From DASQGA01 sp963722715 (GTDB lineage Bacteria; Actinomycetota; Thermoleophilia; Gaiellales; Gaiellaceae): 64,000 bases of DNA. Positions 27,893 through 35,024 of this stretch are shown here, one piece after another. A program made the translations under genes and the position numbers. A model generated the notes under the pieces. That model had not been told where the DNA came from. It saw only the letters and a list, made by a program, of their open reading frames with translations, and did no database searches. Position 1 is the first letter of the stretch, and every line of letters begins with the position of its first letter. The stretch is from assembly GCA_963722715.1 (NCBI GenBank), contig CAVROA010000011.1:1-64000 (forward strand). Direction: 5' to 3'.

Positions 27893-29776
27893 GTGGACCC
27901 CGAGCGGATCCTCGTCGGGCTGAATCCCGAGCAGCGCCGGGCCGTCGAGGCGGTTCGCGGGCCGGTGTGCATCCTCGCGGGCGCAGGCTCCGGGAAGACG
28001 ACGACGATCACGCGCCGGATTGCGAACCAGGTCGCAAGCGGCGCCTTCGAGCCGCGGCAGATCCTCGCCGTTACCTTCACGGACAAGGCGGCGGGGGAGA
28101 TGCGCTCACGGCTCGAGGCGCTGGGCGTCGATGGGGTGCAGGCCAGGACGTTCCACTCGGCCGCGCTCGCGCAGCTTCGCGCCTTCGGAAACGGGACACC
28201 GGGTGACGTGCTTCCGTCGAAAGCGGTGCTGCTCCGGCAGATCGGGAACGGCCTGCCAGGAGCCTTCCGCTTCCGGCCGGCAGGCGACCTCGCGACCGAG
28301 GTCGAGTGGGCCAAGAACCGCCGGCTCACCCCTGTCACCTATCGCCGGGGGCTCGACGACCACGAGCCGCCGATTCCCGCGGACCTCATGGAGCGTGTAT
28401 TCAGGGAGTACGAGCGGCGAAAGGAGTCCTCCGGCAAGCTCGACTTCGAGGACCTTCTCGAGCGCGCGATCCGTCTCCTGGACGAAGATGCCACGGCACG
28501 CGAGGGCTTCCGGGCGCGCTTCTCGGCCTTCACCGTGGACGAGTACCAGGACGTCAACCTGCTCCAGCAGTCACTGCTCGATCGCTGGCTCGGCAAGCGC
28601 GACGACCTCTGCGCCGTCGGGGACGACTACCAGTCGATCTACGCCTTTGTCGGCGCGACGCCGCGGCATCTGGTCGGGATGCCGAGCCGCTACCGCCAAG
28701 CGACCGTCGTCCGGCTCGAGACGAACTACCGGTCGACGCCTCAGGTGCTCGAGTTTGCGAACAGGCTCGTTCCTGTCCTCGGAGGGGTCGAGAAGCGTCT
28801 CGAGGCAGTGAAGCCGGGCGGGCCCGAGCCGGTGGCACAAAGCCTGGAGGGCTCCGCGGAGACGGCCTTCGTGGTGGAGCGGATCCGCGAGCTGGAAGCG
28901 GCCGGTGTCCCGTTTCACGAGATCGCGGTTCTCTACCGGACGAATGCCCGCTCCGACGGGTTCGAAGAAGCGCTGTCGGCTGCCGGAATCCCCTTCGAAG
29001 TGCGGGGAGCCGCTTTCCTTGCGCGCCAGGCGGCCAGGCGGCTCCTGTCTAGCGTGCGTGCTTCGGAGTCGACCCGGATCGAGGAGACCGTGCGTGAGCT
29101 GGCAGTCGCTCAGGGATGGATCGAAGGATCGACGGAGCGCCTCGGCGAGCAGGAGACCGTGCGTCAGGCCGACCTTCGGCGACTGGTCGACCTCGCAGCA
29201 GAGCTCGACGACGGCACGCGGACACTCGCGCGCTTCGTCGAGGAGCTCGAGCTGCGGTTCGGGGCCGGACGGGAAGGCCGTGGCGTCAACCTGCTCACGT
29301 ACCACGCCGCCAAAGGCCTCGAGTTCGAAGCCGTCTTCCTCCCTCGGCTCGAGGAGAAGGAGCTTCCCGGCCGTCAGGCGAAGCGACCGGCGGCGCTGGC
29401 AGACGAAAGGCGCCTTCTCTACGTCGGGATCACACGGGCCAAGCGCTACCTCTACCTCACCTGGTCAGCGGACGCCAAGCCGTCTCGGTTCCTCGCGGAG
29501 CTCGGCGTCAGCGCGCCTCCACGGGCACGACGCTCACAGATCGAGCCTGCCGAACGCGAGCAGCCCGCGTTTCGCGCGCTCCGAGAGTGGCGGCGTGAGC
29601 GGGCGCTCGCGGACGGAGTCCCGGCGTACGTCGTCCTCCACGACGCGACGCTCGCCGAGATCGTGCGGCGGACTCCGCGAACGGAGGACGAGCTCGCGGA
29701 GATTCCGGGCATCGGCCCGACGAAGCTCGACCGGTACGGGACTGATGTCCTCGCTGCGCTGGACGAGGTCGCCTAG
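27893..29776 (+). CDS. ATP-dependent 3'-5' DNA helicase, UvrD/Rep family with HRDC-like C-terminus
   Basis: This 627-residue superfamily 1A helicase has Walker A GAGSGKTT (30-37), motif II VDEYQDVN, motif III GDDYQSIYAF, motif IV ETNYRSTPQ, motif V TYHAAKGLEFEAVFLP and motif VI ITRAKRYLYL. The final 80 residues form an HRDC-type domain (REWRRERALADG, IPGIGPTKLDRYG), as in mycobacterial UvrD2. It is shorter than full UvrD because some 2B-domain sequence is reduced. GTG 27893 is used as start. Role: DNA unwinding in repair or replication restart. Confidence 0.9.
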   Translation: MDPERILVGLNPEQRRAVEAVRGPVCILAGAGSGKTTTITRRIANQVASGAFEPRQILAVTFTDKAAGEMRSRLEALGVDGVQARTFHSAALAQLRAFGNGTPGDVLPSKAVLLRQIGNGLPGAFRFRPAGDLATEVEWAKNRRLTPVTYRRGLDDHEPPIPADLMERVFREYERRKESSGKLDFEDLLERAIRLLDEDATAREGFRARFSAFTVDEYQDVNLLQQSLLDRWLGKRDDLCAVGDDYQSIYAFVGATPRHLVGMPSRYRQATVVRLETNYRSTPQVLEFANRLVPVLGGVEKRLEAVKPGGPEPVAQSLEGSAETAFVVERIRELEAAGVPFHEIAVLYRTNARSDGFEEALSAAGIPFEVRGAAFLARQAARRLLSSVRASESTRIEETVRELAVAQGWIEGSTERLGEQETVRQADLRRLVDLAAELDDGTRTLARFVEELELRFGAGREGRGVNLLTYHAAKGLEFEAVFLPRLEEKELPGRQAKRPAALADERRLLYVGITRAKRYLYLTWSADAKPSRFLAELGVSAPPRARRSQIEPAEREQPAFRALREWRRERALADGVPAYVVLHDATLAEIVRRTPRTEDELAEIPGIGPTKLDRYGTDVLAALDEVA

Positions 29777-31015
29777 GAGAAACGGGGCTCGCTCGCCCCA
29801 TCCGCATGCGGACGTGGCAGGACGAGCTCGAAGCGGGCGCCGTTCGGATGCGCGCTCTCGTAGACGAGCTCGCCGCCGTGCGCCTGGGCGTAGGACTTCG
29901 CGATCGAGAGCCCGAGGCCGCTGCCGTCGCCGGTCGCCTCGTTGCCACGGCTGAACCGGTCGAAGAGGCGCGGCACGAAGTCGCGCGCAACGCCTTCGCC
30001 ACGGTCCTCGACCGTCAACCGGAAGTGACGGTCCCGCTGGCGGGCTGCGATGGTGATCGGAGCCCGCCCATAGCGGACGGCGTTTGCGACCAGGTTGGAG
30101 ACGATCCGGTCGAACGCCATCGGGTCGGCGTCAACCACGAGGTCCGGCGGGACGTCGATCTCGAACCCGGCGGTCCGCTCGCCCGCGACAGTCTCGACGA
30201 GCTCTTCGACACGCGGGCGGATCGGGAACCGCGAGCGCTCGATCGGGATTGCGTCCGCGTCCAGTCGGGAGAGGTCCAGGAGCTGCTCCAGGAGCCGGAG
30301 CGTACGCTCGCTCTGTACGTAGAGCCCATTGCGAAGGCGCGCGAGCTGCTCGTCCGGGACCGAGTCGGCCCGATGCTGGAGCGTCGTGATGATCCCGTGC
30401 ATGACTGCGAACGGCGCGCGAAGCTCGTGCGAGGCGAGGGCGATGAAGTGGCTCTTCAGATCGCTGAGGCGCCGAGCCTGCTCCTGTTGGCGCGCGGCGT
30501 CGAGGAGGACGCCACCGACGGCGCCGACAGCAGTCAGGAGCTCGAGTTCCTGGTCCGAGAGCTCGAGCGTCCGGGAGTGCCTGTCGGCGACGACGAACCC
30601 TGTGAAGCTCGCCGGCCACGCCCACGGGAACGACGACCAGCTCACCCACATCGAGCTCGGACGCAGCCTCCGCGGGGAGCGCAGGGCCGAACACGCCTCC
30701 GGCGAGCGTGGCCTGCTGAGCAGCGGCTGCACGTACCAGCGCCGGCCAGTCTGAAAGGGAGAGCCAGCGCGCTGACAGGACGTCGTCCTCATGACTTCCC
30801 GGCACTGCGACCGGCGTCAACTCCTCGCTGCCGGCGAGAAAACGAAAGCCGAAGACTCGGTCGACCCCGAAAGCCTCGCGGATCGCCTCGCAGAGGCCGA
30901 GCAGAACCGTGCTCACGTCGCCGGTTTTTCCCGCGGTGCGCTCGCCGACGAGCTGAAAGACCGTGGCTGCGGGCGGCGTGGTGCCCGACGCGTCTGTGAT
31001 TTGCCCCGAACGCAT
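29773..31015 (-). pseudogene. GAF-domain sensor histidine kinase, split by a one-base frameshift
   Basis: Read leftward from ATG 31015 (ribosome site CGGAGG), the first frame encodes a GAF domain up to ELVVVPVGVAGELH. It then loses homology, while the next frame resumes exactly with GFVVADRHSRTLELSDQELELL, completing the GAF fold. HisKA (ASHELRAPFAVMHG) and HATPase (NLVANAVRYG, DRGEGVA, GSGLGLSIAKSYA) follow to 29773. Removing one base near 30601 restores one protein of about 414 residues. The kinase half is undamaged, which points to a sequencing error or very recent mutation. Its stop overlaps the helicase stop by four bases. Confidence 0.85.
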
Positions 31016-31313
31016 GAGTACGAGCCTCCGTAGAGCCTCCACGGGCACCTGCCCCGTTGGGCGGCGGCTCTAACCTCGAAGCGGCTCCGCTTGGGTGAAG
31101 TAGAGCGGTCAACCCCGCAAGGGGGAGGAAATCAACTCCCACGGAGGGGGGACGGGCACCTCGATTCCAGGCAGAGTGGGGCTACCGAGGAAAGAACCGC
31201 GAGGCCCCGATGCGGCGGGGGCTTTCGGTGAAACTCGGTGAAAGATTCAGGAGCGAGACGGGGTCTGCGGCGGCCCCGTCTTCGTATTTGTGGGGGCGGG
31301 GCTGCCGACCGGC
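31016..31313. other. intergenic region with several GC hairpins
   Basis: No gene is supported in these 298 bases. Visible hairpins include ACCCCGCAAGGGG and GGCCCC..GGGGGC followed by TTTC near 31203-31226. Their order and the strand they serve are unclear, apart from the terminator given separately. Confidence 0.5.
31257..31280 (-). terminator. terminator of the YjbQ-family gene
   Basis: GACGGGG (31257-31263) and CCCCGTC (31274-31280) form a perfect stem just past the stop of the leftward gene at 31314. No strong U-tract is seen. Confidence 0.5.
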
Positions 31314-31766
31314 TTAGTCGCCAACGACCTGGACGATCCAGCGACGGTCGCGCGAGCGGTCGAGCTCCATGAAGAGCACACGCTGCCAGGTGCCGAGGCA
31401 GAGCTCTCCATCGCGAACCGGGATCGACTCGCCTGCCGGGCCGAGGAGCATCGCCATGCAGTGCGAATGGCCGTTCCCGGCTTCCATGTCCTCTGGACAG
31501 ACGTTCTCGGTGCGGCGGTCCCAGTCGTCGTGCGCGTAGTACTTCTCCGTCGGGACGAGCCGCCGGAGCATCCGGGCGAAGTCCTCGAGGAACCCCGTTT
31601 CGAACTCGTTCACGCGCACGCAGCACGTCGTATGAGGCGAATAGACGCATGCGATGCCGTTCTCCACACCGCTCTCCTCGACCGCCTGGCGCACCTCGTC
31701 CGTGATGTCTTTGATCTCGAGGCCGCCCTTCGTCCTCAAGCTCCGCTCTAGCTGGAACACCTTCAC
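31314..31766 (-). CDS. YjbQ/UPF0047 family protein
   Basis: This 150-residue protein matches the YjbQ (UPF0047) family in length and motifs. It has SPHTTCCVRVNEFE, the metal-site region YYAHDDWDRR, GNGHSHCMAMLLGP and the closing GTWQRVLFMELDRSR. The E. coli homologue can replace thiamine-phosphate synthase when overexpressed, but the true role is unsettled. No thiamine genes are nearby. Confidence 0.93.
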   Translation of the reverse strand: MKVFQLERSLRTKGGLEIKDITDEVRQAVEESGVENGIACVYSPHTTCCVRVNEFETGFLEDFARMLRRLVPTEKYYAHDDWDRRTENVCPEDMEAGNGHSHCMAMLLGPAGESIPVRDGELCLGTWQRVLFMELDRSRDRRWIVQVVGD

Positions 31767-31893
31767 GTCGAGCTGTACCTCCCGTGGATCGTCGATTCCA
31801 GAAAAGCGGTTTCGTATTCTGTCGTACCCGCGCCTCAGAAATCTACCGGTCTGGACGAGTATCCCGGTCGAGAGGCGCTACGCTCGCCGCCGA

Positions 31894-31966
31894 GGGCCCG
31901 TAGCTCAGCGGTCAGAGCAGCGGACTCATAATCCGTCGGTCCCTGGTTCGAATCCAGGCGGGCCCA
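31894..31966 (+). tRNA. tRNA with CAT anticodon (tRNA-Ile2 or elongator tRNA-Met)
   Basis: A complete cloverleaf: acceptor GGGCCCG pairs with CGGGCCC (31959-31965), D-arm AGCTC..GAGC, anticodon arm GCGGACTCATAATCCGT with anticodon CAT, T-arm CCTGGTTCGAATCCAGG. The acceptor stem and the ACTCATAATC loop resemble tRNA-Ile2, whose C34 is converted to lysidine, but elongator Met cannot be excluded by eye. No CCA is encoded. Confidence 0.92.
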
Positions 31967-31968
31967 CA

Positions 31969-31998
31969 AGAAAACCCCCGGTTATTCGGGGGTTTTCT
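31969..31998 (+). terminator. intrinsic terminator after the CAT tRNA
   Basis: AGAAAACCCCCG pairs perfectly with CGGGGGTTTTCT over 12 bp with a 6-base loop (GTTATT), three bases after the tRNA. The T-rich 3' arm makes it a canonical terminator. Confidence 0.85.
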
Positions 31999-32185
31999 GC
32001 TTGACGAGGCGAGCCCGCAAGCGAGAAGCCAGCAGATCGAGACCCAGGGCCCACCCGACGTGGACGGCCTGGCATCGGCGTTGACCAATCAGCCGTGCTC
32101 TTGCACCCCGCTGGTATACCCGTCGCATGCGAAGACGGCCACTGAGGACCCAGGAGAGTCAATACGCCAGCGGTGAGGCGCACTA

Positions 32186-33253
32186 GTGGTCAAGGGTGAG
32201 GGCAATCGCGCCGATACCGGGATTGTGGCCCCCGCCAATCGTCTGCAAGCCCTGCTCGATCTCTCCCACAGGCTCTCGTCCAGCCTGGATCTGAACGACG
32301 TTCTACGGGACTTCTCGGAGCGCGCCGCGGAGCTCACAGGGGCCACGGCCGCAGAGATCTCGCGCTGGAAGCGAGACGAGAACAACTTGGTCATGCTCGT
32401 CGAATACCTGCAGGGAAAGGACGAGATCACGGTCGGGGGCGGCCAGGTCTATCCGCTTGACGATTACCCGGCTACGAAGGTCGTCCTCGAGACGCAGGAG
32501 CCCAGTCAGATTCGCTTGTCAGACGAGACCGCGGATCCTTCCGAGCGCGCGTTCCTCGAGCGCCGCGGCCTGAAGGCACTCCTCATGCTGCCGCTGGTGG
32601 CGCGCGGCGAGACCATCGGGCTGATGGAGGTCATCGACACCGAGGACCGCGAGTTCGACGTCGCGGACGTGGATTTCTGCCGCGCCCTTTGCGACGTCGT
32701 CGCAACCGCGGTCCGAAACGCGATGCTCTACTCGGAAGTGGAGGAGCTGGCTGCTCGCGACCGTCTCACCGGTCTCTACAACCGCCGGCTCTTCGAGGAG
32801 CAGCTCGAGGTGGCGGTGGCCCGGAGCGTCCGCACCGGCGAGGAGCTGAGCCTGCTCGTCGTGGACGTGGACGGGCTGAAGCGCATCAACGACCTTGGTG
32901 GACACCCGGCGGGCGACACCGCTCTCTGCGCCCTCGCCGAGGCTCTCAGCACGAGCACTCGCGTGACCGACGTTTCCTGCCGGTTGGGCGGTGACGAGTT
33001 CGCCGTCATCCTGTCTGCCTCGCCCTCCGAGGCTGCGCTCGGCGTGGCCGAACGCGCCCAGGAGCGCCTCGCAGAGCTCGGTCGCGGCCAGTACAGCTTT
33101 TCGGGCGGGGTCGCCAAGCTGGCGGAAGCTCATGCGAGCGCGTATGACCTCTACCGCGCAGCCGACATCGCCGCGTATCGCGCGAAAGCCGCGGGTGGCG
33201 CTCAGACCCTGATGGGGATCGAGACGGCCTACCACGCCGAAGCCGCAAGCTAG
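32186..33253 (+). CDS. GAF-GGDEF diguanylate cyclase
   Basis: This 355-residue protein joins a GAF sensor (about 20-185) to a GGDEF domain that makes c-di-GMP from two GTP. The active site LGGDEF has GGDEF intact at 268-272. The allosteric I-site RxxD (RVTD, 259-262) lies five residues upstream, so product inhibition is expected. No signal peptide or membrane segment is seen, so a cytoplasmic ligand or redox input to GAF is likely. GTG 32186 is the most plausible start. Confidence 0.9.
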   Translation: MVKGEGNRADTGIVAPANRLQALLDLSHRLSSSLDLNDVLRDFSERAAELTGATAAEISRWKRDENNLVMLVEYLQGKDEITVGGGQVYPLDDYPATKVVLETQEPSQIRLSDETADPSERAFLERRGLKALLMLPLVARGETIGLMEVIDTEDREFDVADVDFCRALCDVVATAVRNAMLYSEVEELAARDRLTGLYNRRLFEEQLEVAVARSVRTGEELSLLVVDVDGLKRINDLGGHPAGDTALCALAEALSTSTRVTDVSCRLGGDEFAVILSASPSEAALGVAERAQERLAELGRGQYSFSGGVAKLAEAHASAYDLYRAADIAAYRAKAAGGAQTLMGIETAYHAEAAS

Positions 33254-33312
33254 GAGGGTTTGACGAAACGCAGCAGTCCCGACGACGAGCGACGTTTCAC
33301 CAATCCCTCCTA
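33251..33312. terminator. shared inverted repeat containing both stop codons
   Basis: TAGGAGGGTTTGACGAAACG (33251-33270) and CGTTTCACCAATCCCTCCTA (33293-33312) are complementary at 16 of 20 positions. The TAG of the diguanylate cyclase and the opposing TAG of the PolX-like gene are the outermost bases of the repeat. Likely a bidirectional terminator. Confidence 0.6.
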
Positions 33313-35004
33313 GGAGACGATCAGCTCCGAGAGCGCTCGCGTGTTGACCACGTCGGTTGGAGTCGCGCCGCCGCGGCGCGCCGTGGCGACTGCGAGCTCC
33401 ATGTTCGCGAGCCCCACGACCGAGTGCGCGTCGGTCGACACCACGATCTCGACGCCGGCGGCGATCGCGCGCCTCACGTTCTCTCCGTTCAGGTCGAGCC
33501 TGTCGGGAAGTCCGTTTACTTCGAGTGCCGTCCCGGTTTCCACCGCAGCCGCGAAGACCTCGTCGAGGTCGAGCGCGTTTGGAGGCCGGTGGTTGATCAG
33601 ACGGCCCGTCGGGTGGCTGAGCGCCGAGGTGAAGGGGTTCCGAACCGCCTCGACGACCTGCCGCGTCAGCTCACGCCTCGGCCGCCGCTGACCTGCGTGC
33701 AGGCTTGCCATCACCCACTCGAGCTCGGCGAGGACGTCGTCGGGGAGGTCGAGCGACCCGTCAGGGAGGATGTCGCACTCCGCGCCGCGGAGGACGCGGA
33801 AGGGCGCGAGCACCTCGTTCGCGGCCGCGATCTCCTCGCCCTGGCGGCGGATCGCCTCGGCGTCCAGGCCCGGAACGACCCGAACGGCGAGCGTGTGGTC
33901 GCAGATGGCGAGATAGTCGTAGCCCCGATCGCGCGCGGCGGTTCCCATCTCGAGCACGCTGGCACGGCCGTCCGACCACGTCGTGTGGCAGTGGAGATCG
34001 CCGCGGATGTCGGAGAGCTCCAGTAGCGCGGGAGGCTCGCCCGAGAAGGGCTCTTCCCGAAGCTCAGGCGGGCAGAAGGGGAGCCCGAGCGTGCGGTAGA
34101 CGCCGGCTTCGTCTGGTGCAGCGGGGAGGGGCTCGAGCGCGTCGACGTAGGCCTTCGAGCCGGTGGCACGCAAAAGCTCGGTCCCGAAGCGCTCCGGAGG
34201 AGCAACCACGAGCTCGATCGGGATCCCGTCGACGGTGACCCCGAGCGCTCCCCGATCCGTTCGTTCAACAATCGCCACGATCGAGGGGTGCTCCTCGAAG
34301 CGTGCCGTGACGGCGCTTGCGTCCTCGCCCGGACAGACCACGGCGAGGCGCTCGGATGCGTCGCGCCAGCGCCGCGGGTCGCCCGCCGCGGTGCCGCCGA
34401 GCGCCATGGCGAGCGCCTCGACGAGCGGACGGCTGCGGTTCAGAGGCAGGCTCCTGGGCGGGCTCACCTCGGGGCTTTGCTCGAGTGCGGCGAGGATCCG
34501 TTCCGCCGTCTTCGGCCCGATGCCCGGCACCTCGGTGAGCCGGCCCTCTCGTGCCGCCCGGCGAAGCTCGTCGGCGGTGCGGATCCCGAGCACCTGGCCG
34601 ATCTCCGCGGCCCGCTTCGGGTTGATGCCCACGAGCCGCCCGAGGCCGACGAGCTGCGGCGAAACGGTGCGCTCGAGCTCCGCGAGCTCGGCAATCTCGC
34701 CCGTCTCGACGAGCTCGCGGAGCTTTCCTTCGATGCCGCGCCCTATGCCCCTGAGCTCGCGGACCCGGCCTGAGCGGACGAGCTGCGCTACCGAGGCCGG
34801 TGTCGCTCTGACGAGAGCGGCCGCGCGGCGATATGCACGCACGCCATACGGGTTCGCGCCGGCGAGGTCGAGTAGAGCTGCGAACGCCTCGAGCCGATCC
34901 GCGAGCTCGGGGTTCTCGAGATCCCGTGGAGGGCTCGCCCGGTCTGGCTTCGAGGGCCCGGAGTCACCCATCCGAGTGATACGACGGGCCTGTTCCGTTG
35001 ACAT
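33310..35004 (-). CDS. polX: PolX-like protein: helix-hairpin-helix and PHP domains, degenerate polymerase site
   Basis: This 564-residue protein follows bacterial PolX order: an 8-kDa-like HhH region (NPYGVRAYRRAAALV), tandem HhH motifs (ELRGIGRGIEGKLREL, EVPGIGPKTAERIL), a nucleotidyltransferase-like region, and a C-terminal PHP phosphoesterase (LRGDLHCHTTWSDG, AICDHTLAV, and later H/D ligands). In active PolX the palm carries a GSxRR..GDxD signature; the corresponding stretch reads AGDPRRWRDASERLAVV, so the aspartate pair is missing. DNA polymerase activity is doubtful, while the PHP 3'-5' exonuclease site looks complete. It is divergent to the c-di-GMP protein gene, with abutting starts. 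Confidence 0.85.
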   Translation of the reverse strand: MSTEQARRITRMGDSGPSKPDRASPPRDLENPELADRLEAFAALLDLAGANPYGVRAYRRAAALVRATPASVAQLVRSGRVRELRGIGRGIEGKLRELVETGEIAELAELERTVSPQLVGLGRLVGINPKRAAEIGQVLGIRTADELRRAAREGRLTEVPGIGPKTAERILAALEQSPEVSPPRSLPLNRSRPLVEALAMALGGTAAGDPRRWRDASERLAVVCPGEDASAVTARFEEHPSIVAIVERTDRGALGVTVDGIPIELVVAPPERFGTELLRATGSKAYVDALEPLPAAPDEAGVYRTLGLPFCPPELREEPFSGEPPALLELSDIRGDLHCHTTWSDGRASVLEMGTAARDRGYDYLAICDHTLAVRVVPGLDAEAIRRQGEEIAAANEVLAPFRVLRGAECDILPDGSLDLPDDVLAELEWVMASLHAGQRRPRRELTRQVVEAVRNPFTSALSHPTGRLINHRPPNALDLDEVFAAAVETGTALEVNGLPDRLDLNGENVRRAIAAGVEIVVSTDAHSVVGLANMELAVATARRGGATPTDVVNTRALSELIVS

Positions 35005-35024
35005 GCTTCAACCGGACGCCTTCC

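Noticed and set aside
30598..30604. Programmed ribosomal frameshift in the GAF kinase
   Set aside because: No slippery heptamer or downstream stem is evident, and the same kind of break occurs in several unrelated genes, so an error or mutation is likelier.
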